Positions 1 through 8,012 are shown, numbered from the stretch's first letter. The stretch is 32,332 nucleotides of DNA from an uncultured Alphaproteobacteria bacterium (GCA_904501925.1 CAJGCO010000016.1:1-32332), one strand, 5' to 3'. Notes: a model not told the origin generated them from the sequence alone. Made by a program: numbers and translations.

Positions 1-1
1 C

Positions 2-325
2 GCCATTGGTGAAGAAAAATTAAAACAAGCCCATATTTGTTTTCAAACAAATAATAACTTGGCACTAATCAATGCAATAGAAAATAGCACAGGTATAGGA
101 ATTATGCCACTAAGTTTTGCATCGCAAGGGTTAGTTAGCCTAGATAATATACCATGTGATAATTCTTTATGTTATTATCTATACGTTAATAGATATACAA
201 AAGATATACCAAGAGTAAGAACACTTATAAATTTCTATAAGAATATTATTGATAGAATGGAAAATCCTATCCCTACATTAAATAATGAAAATTTACCAAT
301 CATTGAAATGTTAAGTGGGAAGTAA
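2..325 (+). CDS. LysR-family transcriptional regulator, C-terminal part (truncated by window edge)
   Basis: The reading frame is open from the first complete codon at base 2 and stops with TAA at 323-325, so only about 107 C-terminal residues are visible. The segment with NSTGIGIMP, then a glycine/leucine step, an aromatic YLYVNRY strand and PRVRTLINF matches the last part of the LysR effector-binding fold. In that family the pattern is usually G-x-G-I-x-x-L-P followed by a PRVR/FIDF helix. The DNA-binding domain lies outside the window, so the target is unknown. A strong terminator follows 20 bp later. An internal TTG at 59 could be called as a start, but coding similarity extends upstream of it. 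The family call is from recalled patterns only. Confidence 0.7.
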   Translation, partial: AIGEEKLKQAHICFQTNNNLALINAIENSTGIGIMPLSFASQGLVSLDNIPCDNSLCYYLYVNRYTKDIPRVRTLINFYKNIIDRMENPIPTLNNENLPIIEMLSGK

Positions 326-343
326 ATAGATAATCCAGAAAAG

Positions 344-375
344 AAGAAAGGCTAATAAAAAGCCTTTCTTTTATA
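344..375 (+). terminator. Intrinsic terminator after the LysR-type gene
   Basis: The arms AAGAAAGGC (344-352) and GCCTTTCTT (362-370) are perfectly complementary around a 9-nt loop and run into a short T-rich tract. It sits just downstream of the stop codon at 325. Confidence 0.8.
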
Positions 376-390
376 TGTTAATTACTCAGT

Positions 391-530
391 TTAGTCCGTG
401 TAAATGCCCGAAATGAGCTGTTTTTGAAACATCTTACACGGACCAATTCAAATGATTGTAAAATAACAAAAAAGTCGCCATTTCTAGCGACTTTTTAAAT
501 GTGGCTGGAGACGACTTGCAATCCTCGAGT
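391..530. repeat. Composite cassette-boundary repeat, copy R1
   Basis: This is the first of four related units. In order it has: a perfect 10-bp inverted repeat, GTCCGTGTAA (394-403) / TTACACGGAC (434-443); a spacer; a terminator-like hairpin AAAAAGTCGC (469-478) / GCGACTTTTT (487-496); and TGGCTGGAGACGA (502-514) ending near CTCGAG (524-529). Bases 450-485 match 4215-4250 in R3 with one mismatch. The outer inverted repeat has a different sequence from R2-R4 but the same architecture. It occupies most of the gap 326-618; apart from this unit and the preceding terminator I see nothing else in that gap. Confidence 0.8.
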
Positions 531-618
531 AAGTTATTATTGTTTGCAAAGTAATATTTTTTGCAATTTATTTAGCTAATTACTTGCGTTTCCCAAATAA
601 AATTCCTAGATAATAAAT

Positions 619-1458
619 ATGTGCAATAATCAACAAACAGTAGTAAAATTAATGAAAATACAAAATAATAAGCTTGCTAGTAATAATAAGGCAATAAGTG
701 AGAATCTTAACGATAATACTATTGCGAGTAATAACCAGTTATTGGCAAACAATAAGGTAAGTATCGAAACAAGAGGAGCTATAGATGCCTTATTTGAAAA
801 TACATTAGAAGTTATGTGTATGCCTAAAGAAAAATTTAAACAAATAAAATCAGGGTTAATAGTAAAACAAATAGAAAATTGTCAAAAAATTTTGATGAGA
901 GCAAAAGAAATAAAAGATAATTTCGGTATAAATATTCTCCCTCCACCCCTTAAATTTTCAATTCCGTTTATGAAGGAAGCTGCTTGTGAACATGAAGAAG
1001 AAATGTATGATTTGTGGGCTAAGTTATTGGTTGAAGCTGCAGAGAATTATAATCCTATCCAGTTACAATATGCTGAAATTCTTTCTCAAATTGGTAGTCG
1101 CGAAGCAAATTTATTAAAGAATATTTATTATCATCAATCTAAAATAAGTATATATTCTGACCTTTGGTTAGTTATCAATCAAATAACAGGAGCGTATGGT
1201 CAAAAATATTACATGTATTTTAATGGAGAAACATTTAATAAAGAGAACCTTATAGATATACTATATCCATTCAATGGTATAAAAGAACCATCAATTATTT
1301 TATTAGAAAAACTAGGGTTAATTTCTACTTTTTTTAATCAAAGGTTATCAAGCAATCGTAAATTAAATGAACCAACAGCAGGACTTTATTTAACAGAGTT
1401 TGGATATTCTATGTTAACTTGCTTAGAAACAAAGCCCAAAGAGAAAAAAATAAAATAA
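619..1458 (+). CDS. Abi-alpha (DUF4393)-like protein, candidate abortive-infection factor
   Basis: The protein has 279 residues and no signal peptide. The central part has a PPPLKFSIPFMKEAACEHEE stretch and then YDLWAKLLVEA. It continues with an LSQIGSREANLL helix and ends with an LTEFGYSML strand/helix. This order resembles the Abi-alpha/DUF4393 family, where a proline-rich step precedes E-x-x-x-L-W-A-x-L-L and a later L-T-x-x-G. Some members of that family act in phage defence; that role is inferred here. The first ~50 residues are low-complexity and asparagine-rich with two ASNN motifs, and may be a linker or an over-extended start. No clear Shine-Dalgarno precedes the ATG at 619, so the start is uncertain. 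It lies between repeats R1 and R2 as cassette cargo. Confidence 0.6.
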   Translation: MCNNQQTVVKLMKIQNNKLASNNKAISENLNDNTIASNNQLLANNKVSIETRGAIDALFENTLEVMCMPKEKFKQIKSGLIVKQIENCQKILMRAKEIKDNFGINILPPPLKFSIPFMKEAACEHEEEMYDLWAKLLVEAAENYNPIQLQYAEILSQIGSREANLLKNIYYHQSKISIYSDLWLVINQITGAYGQKYYMYFNGETFNKENLIDILYPFNGIKEPSIILLEKLGLISTFFNQRLSSNRKLNEPTAGLYLTEFGYSMLTCLETKPKEKKIK

Positions 1459-1526
1459 GGTTAACCATTTTTACGTTGTCTGCAATTTTAGTATAGATAG
1501 CTTTTATTTTGGGATAACAAAAGTCG

Positions 1527-1587
1527 TTTTTCTGCCCTGTATGAGCGATTTTGCTTGATATATGTTTATCAGGAAAAATAAATGTGG
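1527..1587. repeat. Dispersed repeat B, copy 1
   Basis: This segment aligns with 5447-5500 at roughly three bases in four by eye. Shared blocks include TTTTTC, a CCC block, an ATTTTG block, TTGATATA and an AAAA-TAAAT end. It lies in the gap between the Abi-alpha-like gene and the convergent CpXC-DUF805 gene. Function unknown; the alignment was done by hand. Confidence 0.4.
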
Positions 1588-1613
1588 TTTATCTTTGCTT
1601 TATTATATTTATT

Positions 1614-2501
1614 TTAGCGAATAAAACTTTCAATTATTATAGCCATCAGATATAATCTAATAGAAACAATAATGAAAACAATAAACGCTCCAAATTGTTC
1701 TAATGCGCTTGGTTTATTAAATGGTAATTCATCACCATACTTGTTTTTTCCTTCTCCTTTTTTTAATATTAGAAAAAATATATCATAAAAAGATAAGATA
1801 AAAGCCAATAACATAGATATAGGTAATGTTAAATTGTAAAAAGAGCAAGCAACAGAAAGAGTAAGAAGTATTACAGGTATATATCCTTTTTTATTTATAT
1901 CATGACTTCTTTTTATTATAATATCACTCATCATAAGCAAAAAAGGTATGGATAATACAAATCCCAAAAATATGTGCCACGATTTTGCTAAAGAATAAAA
2001 AAAGCATAACAGAATAGATTTCCATATATACTCTTTTCTACCAATACGCGAATTCTTTACAATTGTGGTATCTTTGTCTGTTTTGATAGTGCCAATTATA
2101 GGTTCATTATTAAATGCTTTAACAGAAACTAAAGATTCAGTTGTTTCTTTTTCCAACTCTATAATTTTATTTTTAAATTCATTCCAATCTCTAATTCTTT
2201 GAGCATTAGCTAAATGACTTTTTGGGGTATTAAGTTTATATGCATTTATATCTTTCTCGACTTGTTGGTCAAATTCAGGTTCCCACCAAACTGCAATTTT
2301 TTTAGGAGTATTTGTGTAGAGCAAAGAAAAAGCTAATTTAGTATCTTTATGACAATTAGGACAATGAGCTACATTAATTTTATCTGATAATACTAATTCT
2401 TTATTTTCAGGATATTCACCCCATATTGAGCGATATAATTCCATATCAAAAATGCAATTACAGTGAGGACAGGTTATCTTAGCTTCTAATTTTTTGCTCA
2501 T
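1614..2501 (-). CDS. CpXC zinc-ribbon / DUF805 integral membrane fusion protein
   Basis: The protein has 295 residues. The N-terminus carries paired cysteines (C11, C14, and C47, C50) spaced like the CpXC zinc-ribbon domain, with the typical LSDKIN step and a downstream LLYTNTPKK strand. Residues ~95-155 form a charged linker. From ~158 on there are about four hydrophobic segments, with I-K-R-S-H-D-I-N-K-K-G and NKYGDELPF motifs that resemble DUF805 (R-R-x-H-D-x-x-x-S-G and G-x-N-x-Y-G). The start ATG at 2501 is preceded by AAGGAGATTTTAA, a good Shine-Dalgarno. It is convergent with the Abi-alpha-like gene and lies in the R1-R2 interval. The function of the combination is unknown; a membrane sensor or toxin-type role would be speculation. 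Confidence 0.7.
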   Translation of the reverse strand: MSKKLEAKITCPHCNCIFDMELYRSIWGEYPENKELVLSDKINVAHCPNCHKDTKLAFSLLYTNTPKKIAVWWEPEFDQQVEKDINAYKLNTPKSHLANAQRIRDWNEFKNKIIELEKETTESLVSVKAFNNEPIIGTIKTDKDTTIVKNSRIGRKEYIWKSILLCFFYSLAKSWHIFLGFVLSIPFLLMMSDIIIKRSHDINKKGYIPVILLTLSVACSFYNLTLPISMLLAFILSFYDIFFLILKKGEGKNKYGDELPFNKPSALEQFGAFIVFIIVSIRLYLMAIIIESFIR

Positions 2502-2600
2502 TTAAAATCTCCTTATAAAATATAAAATGATTTTATAGATAACTTATTATAAACGCAAATTTTTTATGGAAAATAAGCACATTATATTGATTTTTTTTAA

Positions 2601-2635
2601 TAAACCTATGCAAAAATTCGCAGAGGTTTATTTTT
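2601..2635 (+). terminator. Orphan intrinsic terminator
   Basis: The arms TAAACCTATGC (2601-2611) and GCAGAGGTTTA (2620-2630) pair with one mismatch and are followed by TTTTTA. No plus-strand gene precedes it, so it either belongs to an unannotated small transcript or is left over from a lost gene. A T-run on the other strand makes minus-strand use possible too. Confidence 0.5.
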
Positions 2636-2663
2636 ATGCTCAAAAAGGCTAAAATTTGCTAAG

Positions 2664-2820
2664 TTATTGAAAAATATAGAAGTGAGTTCGAAGATGTTGT
2701 AAAACTAGTCTTCAAAATATATTCATCTTCGAGCCAGCTTAAATGATTGATTTAAAAAGAAAAAAACGCCATTTCTGACGACTTTTTAACTCTGGCTGGA
2801 GACGAGACGCAATCTTCGAG
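2664..2820. repeat. Composite cassette-boundary repeat, copy R2
   Basis: It starts with TTATTGAAAAATATAGAA, shared with R3. An inverted repeat follows, TTCGAAGATG (2687-2696) / CATCTTCGAG (2724-2733). Then come the spacer and a degenerate copy of the AAAGTCG hairpin in which the left arm has lost bases (2761-2790). It ends with TGGCTGGAGACGA (2793-2805) and AATCTTCGAG (2811-2820). It is closest to R3. The degenerate hairpin suggests the terminator function is no longer maintained in this copy. Confidence 0.8.
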
Positions 2821-2857
2821 CTGATTGTTAGGTAAAATATTTATTAATATTTAACTT

Positions 2858-2886
2858 TTGATGTATTATTATTCAGATAATACAAT
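2858..2886 (+). promoter_or_regulatory. Sigma-70-type promoter for the secreted protein gene
   Basis: TTGATG (2858-2863), a 17-bp spacer and TACAAT (2881-2886) lie about 33 bp upstream of the ATG at 2920, so the cargo gene has its own promoter just inside the cassette after R2. Confidence 0.6.
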
Positions 2887-2919
2887 TAATTAGATTTTAT
2901 TGTTAAAAGGAGTTATTAA

Positions 2920-4176
2920 ATGAAAATAATTGGTATTTTATGTCTAAGTATTTTTATTGCAATAAATAGTATGGCTTTTGATGGCTCTGTTTCATTTGAT
3001 TCGGGAAATGGAGCAAAAAGCATAAATAAAACTCCTTCTTTATATAATTTTAGTGAACAACTTCTACAATCATCAGAAAACTGTTCTCCTTATACAGAAA
3101 ATTTTACAGAATTAAATCAAGAATTAGCCGGACTAGGAGCTATGTTCGGTGGTGATTTATCTGTTCTAATTGATATCAAAGGAAAACAAGAGGAAAAATG
3201 TGTTTTTGATGTTATAATGCAGATAGGTATATTGGGACGTCAGATACAACACTGTCAAATCAGTGATGAACAAAGACAAAGATTATTAACTGCAATGAAA
3301 GATCGCTCCAATGAAGTTATAACAGAGACTTTTGATAGTTATATGACAGTAGAAGATGAAGACGGAAATATAATTGATAAAAAAGCTTACAAAACCACAA
3401 TGACTGATAATCGATTTAATATTGAATGGGCAAAAATTATTCAGGAATGCAATATTACACAAAAAGAATTATCAGAAGAAGATAAAGCTGAACAACAAAA
3501 AAAATTTAATACATTTGATGAAAATTTTCTTAAATCTCTAAGATCATGCCAACAAAATATTGCTTCTCGGCAAGTATTATTTTTTAGCGAAGATATTGAA
3601 ATAAAAGGGAGGATAGATGAGAAATGTATTATTAAGTACAAAGATTTTACTATTCATTTGCCACAAGAAAAACTAGAAAATATTCAATCATGGGATAATA
3701 TTTTAGAAATTATCAAAGATAGAAAAATAAGTAAATATAATTATGAGCAAAATTATATGTTTAGTGATTTGTTATTTGCAATAGATACCTGTATTAAGAA
3801 AGATGGTTCAAATGGTGAGTTTACACAATCCATAGGGGAAATAAAGATAATAAAATCTCTTAAATATAAAAGAACAACAAACGGATGCGAAATTACATTT
3901 GTTAATAAATTAAAACAAGGAGAAGTGGAAGAAAATTATACGAAAGAGTGCAAACTTCCAGAATATTATATCCAAGGTATTAAAAATGAGTATTCTACGT
4001 TATTAGAGCAATATGGAGAAAAATCAGGTATTGATGAAAAAGGATCTTTTTATAGTCATTCTGCAAAATCTAATGAAGAGACAAAGACTGTAGATGAAAA
4101 CATTTGGTTAGAAATAAATGAAAATAATTATTGCCGCTTATTGAAAGATATAGAACAGAGTTCGAAGATGTTGTAA
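2920..4176 (+). CDS. Secreted/periplasmic protein with spaced cysteines, unknown function
   Basis: The protein has 418 residues. The N-terminus (MKIIGILCLSIFIAINSMAF) is a classical signal peptide with likely cleavage after SMA. The start is well supported by AAAAGGAG upstream of ATG 2920. The mature part holds what look like three divergent modules around cysteine pairs: NCSPYTENF / EEKCVFDV, RSCQQNIAS / DEKCIIKY and DTCIKKDGS / TNGCEITF. Each pair is about 30-45 residues apart and followed by a beta-like stretch, which suggests disulfide-stabilised repeats. I recognise no family. The last codons (SSKML and stop) lie inside the inverted repeat of R3, so the present C-terminus is formed by the boundary repeat. 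It is the only gene between R2 and R3. Confidence 0.7.
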   Translation: MKIIGILCLSIFIAINSMAFDGSVSFDSGNGAKSINKTPSLYNFSEQLLQSSENCSPYTENFTELNQELAGLGAMFGGDLSVLIDIKGKQEEKCVFDVIMQIGILGRQIQHCQISDEQRQRLLTAMKDRSNEVITETFDSYMTVEDEDGNIIDKKAYKTTMTDNRFNIEWAKIIQECNITQKELSEEDKAEQQKKFNTFDENFLKSLRSCQQNIASRQVLFFSEDIEIKGRIDEKCIIKYKDFTIHLPQEKLENIQSWDNILEIIKDRKISKYNYEQNYMFSDLLFAIDTCIKKDGSNGEFTQSIGEIKIIKSLKYKRTTNGCEITFVNKLKQGEVEENYTKECKLPEYYIQGIKNEYSTLLEQYGEKSGIDEKGSFYSHSAKSNEETKTVDENIWLEINENNYCRLLKDIEQSSKML

Positions 4177-4294
4177 AACAAGCCTTCAAAATATATTCAT
4201 CTTCGAACTAGCTTAAATGCTTGTAAAATAACAAAAAAGTCGCCATTTCTGACGACTTTTGAATTCTGGCTGGAGACGATGCGCAGTTTGCGAG
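4138..4294. repeat. Composite cassette-boundary repeat, copy R3
   Basis: This is the best-preserved copy. It has a perfect 12-bp inverted repeat AGTTCGAAGATG (4159-4170) / CATCTTCGAACT (4198-4209); a spacer identical to R1 except one base; the hairpin AAAAGTCG (4235-4242) / CGACTTTT (4253-4260); and TGGCTGGAGACGA (4267-4279), ending at GCGAG (4290-4294). It overlaps the last codons of the upstream gene and stops 8 bp before the stop codon of the next cargo gene on the minus strand. Confidence 0.85.
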
Positions 4295-4302
4295 GTAATT
4301 AT

Positions 4303-5304
4303 TTATAATTTTAGCTCTAAAAGTTCTTCTATAGATGAACAGTTATTAATAATCATTTTTTGAATTGTAGCAATTATTATTAGTAACGCAGTATTGACTG
4401 CTTCATAATATTTATCCATATCTTTTGATATAAAAACTTCATCACAGTGATTTTGTTCTAAACGGAATCTACCATGAAAAAAATCAGATCTAATATAATA
4501 CATATTTTTTATTATAGTATGAATGTTAGAAAAATCACCAAGAACACATCTTACTTTATTTTCAATTTGTTCTCTGATATCTCCTTCACCACGATTATAA
4601 AGAGCTTCAATACCCATTAATGAATAAAAAATATCCTCATAAGCTCTACAATCATATAAGTAAGTTAAAGCATTCAATGTTCGATCAATTCTATTGGTTG
4701 ATCTTCCGTTAAAGAAATTAGTTTTATTTTGCATCCAATTCCAAGTTGTTATAAAAGGTATACTATTTATGTCAATTAGACGATTAATATACATACAATC
4801 AGATGGTAATCCACCAAAGTTTGTATTTTTATATTTTTTGTTATTTATGTAAAATGCACTTTTTCCATAAAAACAAGATCCTTCTGATACATTAAACAGA
4901 CCTCCATAAGACAGATTTAAAGCAAAAACAATATTATATAAAATTTGTTCAAACTCGAATATTAATAGTTCTTTTTTTATCTCTAAGTCTATGATATTTT
5001 CATGTTTTTTTATTTTTCCACATATAGTTTCACAAGTAATATTTGTATTTTCTAAGTCAACATAATGAGAAATATGTAATGTTCCAATTTTACGTTTATG
5101 TAGATTTTTTGGGGGGGATTTTATATACTTAAAATTTAGCTTCCAAAATTGAATGTTATTTAAAGAAGAGGGAACTGATAGCCTTAAATTATAAATATCC
5201 CGAATTAAATCATCATACATTTTATTATAAAAAGAACTAACATCTTTACTATTATCTAAAATAGCAGGTTTTACTAAAATCAATTTTGCAGTTATTTTAT
5301 CCAT
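4303..5304 (-). CDS. Apea-like HEPN-domain protein
   Basis: The protein has 333 residues with no signal peptide or clear membrane segment. The C-terminal third has the features of the Apea-type HEPN fold: a helix with MGIEALYNRGEGDIREQI, a VRCVLGD helix, and Y-Y-I-R-S-D-F-F-H-G, where R272 and H277 form the R-x4-H motif that HEPN ribonucleases use for catalysis. The N-terminal ~200 residues are unassigned. HEPN proteins of this type occur in defence and toxin systems, and the Rx4H motif suggests RNase activity; both are family-based inferences. It lies in the R3-R4 interval, pointing away from the methyltransferase gene. No strong Shine-Dalgarno is visible before ATG 5304 (GAGG is ~10 nt upstream). 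Confidence 0.7.
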   Translation of the reverse strand: MDKITAKLILVKPAILDNSKDVSSFYNKMYDDLIRDIYNLRLSVPSSLNNIQFWKLNFKYIKSPPKNLHKRKIGTLHISHYVDLENTNITCETICGKIKKHENIIDLEIKKELLIFEFEQILYNIVFALNLSYGGLFNVSEGSCFYGKSAFYINNKKYKNTNFGGLPSDCMYINRLIDINSIPFITTWNWMQNKTNFFNGRSTNRIDRTLNALTYLYDCRAYEDIFYSLMGIEALYNRGEGDIREQIENKVRCVLGDFSNIHTIIKNMYYIRSDFFHGRFRLEQNHCDEVFISKDMDKYYEAVNTALLIIIATIQKMIINNCSSIEELLELKL

Positions 5305-5609
5305 TTATCAATAAATCCTCATTTTTGTTTATATATATTTAGGTATAAAATCATGTAATCGCAATGTCTAGAAATACTTAAAATCCTAGTTAAAATTTAT
5401 GGGGAAAACTATAGAGTTTTATGATAGAAGAAATTATTTTTTCACCCCATATAAGCAATTTTGGTTTTGATATAGGTTTTATTCGAAAAAGTAAATTAGG
5501 CTATTATGGGGCAGTTTATAATAAAATTAACGATATATTTAAATGTTTTAGTCTATACTACTATGCATAATTTAGGAATATCTCAAACAGCCACTGAAAA
5601 GGAGCTAAA
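5305..5609. other. Intergenic region between HEPN and methyltransferase genes
   Basis: This 305-bp divergent gap carries the 5' ends of both genes and dispersed repeat B copy 2 (5447-5500). A short reading frame opens at 5506 and runs into the methyltransferase gene in another frame; I do not support it as a gene. Confidence 0.5.
5447..5500. repeat. Dispersed repeat B, copy 2
   Basis: The hand-aligned partner of 1527-1587 (see copy 1). It lies ~110 bp upstream of the methyltransferase start, so it could contain regulatory sequence, but no clear promoter was assigned. Confidence 0.4.
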
Positions 5610-8012
5610 ATGTCATATAGTAACCAATTACGAGAAGAAGAGCTCAAAAATAAGGTGGCTCAAGATTATTTTGCTAAATATGATAATACGCAAATCATCG
5701 GTAATATTGACTTTTGTGTGGCGAAATATATTGATTTCTCAGAGGGAAGACAGGGCTTTTTATTTAATTTAGCCACAATAACACAATCGTTATTATGGGC
5801 GGAAGCAAAGAGAGGTTGGAAACACGATATATATGAATCGTTTGTACAATTGATTTTAACAATCGGTAAAGCTAGAACATTTGAAGAATATTTGCCCCCA
5901 GTATTTTTAGGCGCGTTTGACGCTGAAAAAATAGCATTTATAAAATATGATGTAATATCTGCTGTCTTTAATCAAAATGATTTTGATTGGACTATTACTC
6001 CCTCAAACCATGATTCAAAAGAATTTAAACAATTGTACTCTACTGTAAAAAATGAATTAGAAAGAAAATCACAATTATTTTTTTATGACAAGAATGATAA
6101 GGAACTCCGACTTTTTATAAAAAATAATTTTGTTTTGGGTAAAGCTGGTGTTTCAAGTATTGTTATAACAAAAAACAATTTTACAACTGTTTATTTCAAA
6201 TGGTTACAGGATGTTAAGCCTACAATTAGTATAGATTGGGAAAAAGTTAAAAAACAAGGTATTATTGATGCTGATTTCTATTTGGCTGATTTGTTATCTG
6301 AAGATAATACATCTATTAAAGAAAGTCTATTTGTTTTGTTATCAAGAAACAAATATGAAATTGTTAAAGAAAATGAAAATGAGCTAGGTTTACAATCAAC
6401 ATATGATGTCAAGTTTAATGATGAACAAAAAGCTCATCACAGATTTTGGAGTATGTATAAACGTCCTCCACGTAAAGAGTTTTGGAATTATATTGTAGAG
6501 CGCAGAGATTTGCTCGTACCGCAAGATGTACGTGAACGCAAAGGCTCATTTTTCACTCCGCAAAAATGGGTGGAATTGAGTCAGAAATATTTGGAAGACG
6601 TTTTAGGGGAAAATTGGCAGGATGAATATTATATTTGGGATTGCTGTGCCGGAACAGGTAATTTATTGAATGGATTGACTAATAAATATAATATTTGGGC
6701 ATCTACGCTTGATAAAGCTGATGTTGATGTTATGAAAGACCGTATTAAAAATGGTGCAAATTTATTGGAAAGTCATGTTTTTCAAATGGATTTTTTGAAT
6801 GATGATTTTGCCGATAAATGCCCTGAGGATTTGTTGGAAATAATTAACAATTCTGAAAAAAGAAAAAAACTGGTTATTTATATTAACCCCCCTTATGCAG
6901 AAGCAACTACCGCGACAACAGTTACCGGTAGCGGTGAAAATAAAGCAAAAGTTGCTACATCTAATAAAACTTATGAAAGATATAAAGATTTAATAGGTAA
7001 TGCAAGTAACGAACTTTTTGCCCAATTTTTCATTAGAATATATCAAGAAATACCGGATTGTTGGCTTGGGGAATTTTCAAAATTAAAAATTCTCCAGAGT
7101 AGTAATTTTACAACATTTCGCAAAGTTTTTAAGGCAGATTTAAAGAAAATGTTTGTTGTTCCTGCCAATACATTTGATAATGTAAAAGGGCAGTTCCCGA
7201 TAGGTTTTATGATTTGGAATTGTTCTGAAAAAAATGAATTTACTTCTAAACAATCAGATGTTTATGATAAAAATGCATTACAATTAGATAGTAAGAATTT
7301 TTATACCCTTGATGCGAAAAGGGGAACATTAAATAAGTGGATAACAGAATTCTGCGATGATGGTGTTGAATTAGGAAAAATTGTTGGCTGCCCACCTGAC
7401 TACCAACATAATAGTCAGCTTGCTATTTTAACAGTTCCTCAAAAACGTTATTGCCTTAATATCACAGCTTCTAACATAGGGTGTTATTGTATTTACTTCT
7501 CCGTTCGCCATTGTATTTCTGCAACTTGGCTTAATGACCGTGACCAATTCATATATCCTGATGATGGTTGGAAAGAGGATAAATTTTTCCAATCAGATTG
7601 TTTAGTTTTTGCACTTTTTCACGGACAAAATAGTATTACTTCTGAGCAAGGCGTAAATAATTGGATTCCGTTTACCGAAAAAGAAGTTGAACCGAAAAAT
7701 AATTTTGCCAGTCACTTTATGACTGATTATATAAAAGAAAATAACATAGAATTTTCTCCTGTAGCAAAAGCTGTGTTTGATGCCGGTCGTGAGTTGTGGC
7801 GCTATTATCATCAGCAACCTAATTCTAATCCTAATGCAAGTTTTTATGATATTCGTGCCTATTTTCAAGGACGTGATTCATCGGGAAAGATGAATAAAGA
7901 CAGTAAAGATGAAAAATATAATAAACTTATTGCAAATTTGCGCTTGGTAATGAGAAATTTGGCTGAAGAAATCAAACCAAAAGTTTATGAATATGGATTT
8001 TTAAAAAGATAA
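5610..8012 (+). CDS. N6-adenine-specific DNA methyltransferase, large orphan type
   Basis: The protein has 800 residues. The SAM-binding motif I is DCCAGTGNLL at 344-353, and the catalytic motif IV is NPPY at 426-429, which identifies an amino-methyltransferase acting on adenine in DNA. A conserved RKGSFFTPQKWVEL stretch precedes motif I, as in N6_Mtase/Eco57I-like enzymes. The N-terminal ~300 residues show no recognisable nuclease motif, and the C-terminal part (~500-780) is probably target recognition. ATG 5610 is supported by AAGGAG. No restriction endonuclease or specificity subunit gene is adjacent; the neighbour is a divergent HEPN gene. It could be an orphan modification enzyme, a type IIG-like enzyme whose nuclease I fail to see, or the modification half of an unrecognised defence pair. 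Confidence 0.85.
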   Translation: MSYSNQLREEELKNKVAQDYFAKYDNTQIIGNIDFCVAKYIDFSEGRQGFLFNLATITQSLLWAEAKRGWKHDIYESFVQLILTIGKARTFEEYLPPVFLGAFDAEKIAFIKYDVISAVFNQNDFDWTITPSNHDSKEFKQLYSTVKNELERKSQLFFYDKNDKELRLFIKNNFVLGKAGVSSIVITKNNFTTVYFKWLQDVKPTISIDWEKVKKQGIIDADFYLADLLSEDNTSIKESLFVLLSRNKYEIVKENENELGLQSTYDVKFNDEQKAHHRFWSMYKRPPRKEFWNYIVERRDLLVPQDVRERKGSFFTPQKWVELSQKYLEDVLGENWQDEYYIWDCCAGTGNLLNGLTNKYNIWASTLDKADVDVMKDRIKNGANLLESHVFQMDFLNDDFADKCPEDLLEIINNSEKRKKLVIYINPPYAEATTATTVTGSGENKAKVATSNKTYERYKDLIGNASNELFAQFFIRIYQEIPDCWLGEFSKLKILQSSNFTTFRKVFKADLKKMFVVPANTFDNVKGQFPIGFMIWNCSEKNEFTSKQSDVYDKNALQLDSKNFYTLDAKRGTLNKWITEFCDDGVELGKIVGCPPDYQHNSQLAILTVPQKRYCLNITASNIGCYCIYFSVRHCISATWLNDRDQFIYPDDGWKEDKFFQSDCLVFALFHGQNSITSEQGVNNWIPFTEKEVEPKNNFASHFMTDYIKENNIEFSPVAKAVFDAGRELWRYYHQQPNSNPNASFYDIRAYFQGRDSSGKMNKDSKDEKYNKLIANLRLVMRNLAEEIKPKVYEYGFLKR

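Larger units (their letters stand above)
2502..2919. other. Intergenic region holding an orphan terminator, repeat R2 and the promoter of the next gene
   Basis: This 418-bp gap has no convincing gene. It contains the 5' region of the minus-strand CpXC gene, an orphan terminator (2601-2635), composite repeat R2 (2664-2820) and a plus-strand promoter (2858-2886). Confidence 0.7.

Noticed and set aside
391..4294. R1-R3 as true integron attC sites
   Set aside because: A GTTRRRY-like core is present only by R2 (GTTAGGT near 2827) and absent from R1, R3 and R4, and no integrase is in the window. Only the cassette-like layout is kept as an idea.
502..4294. The TGGCTGGAGACGA ends as parts of intact tRNA genes on the minus strand
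   Set aside because: The CCAGCCA end resembles a tRNA, but the next bases do not form a consistent T arm (no TTCGA loop, mismatched stem) and no anticodon arm follows.
5506..5772. 88-codon frame overlapping the start of the methyltransferase
   Set aside because: It overlaps the methyltransferase gene in another frame, has no Shine-Dalgarno and no recognisable protein character, whereas ATG 5610 has a strong AAGGAG.
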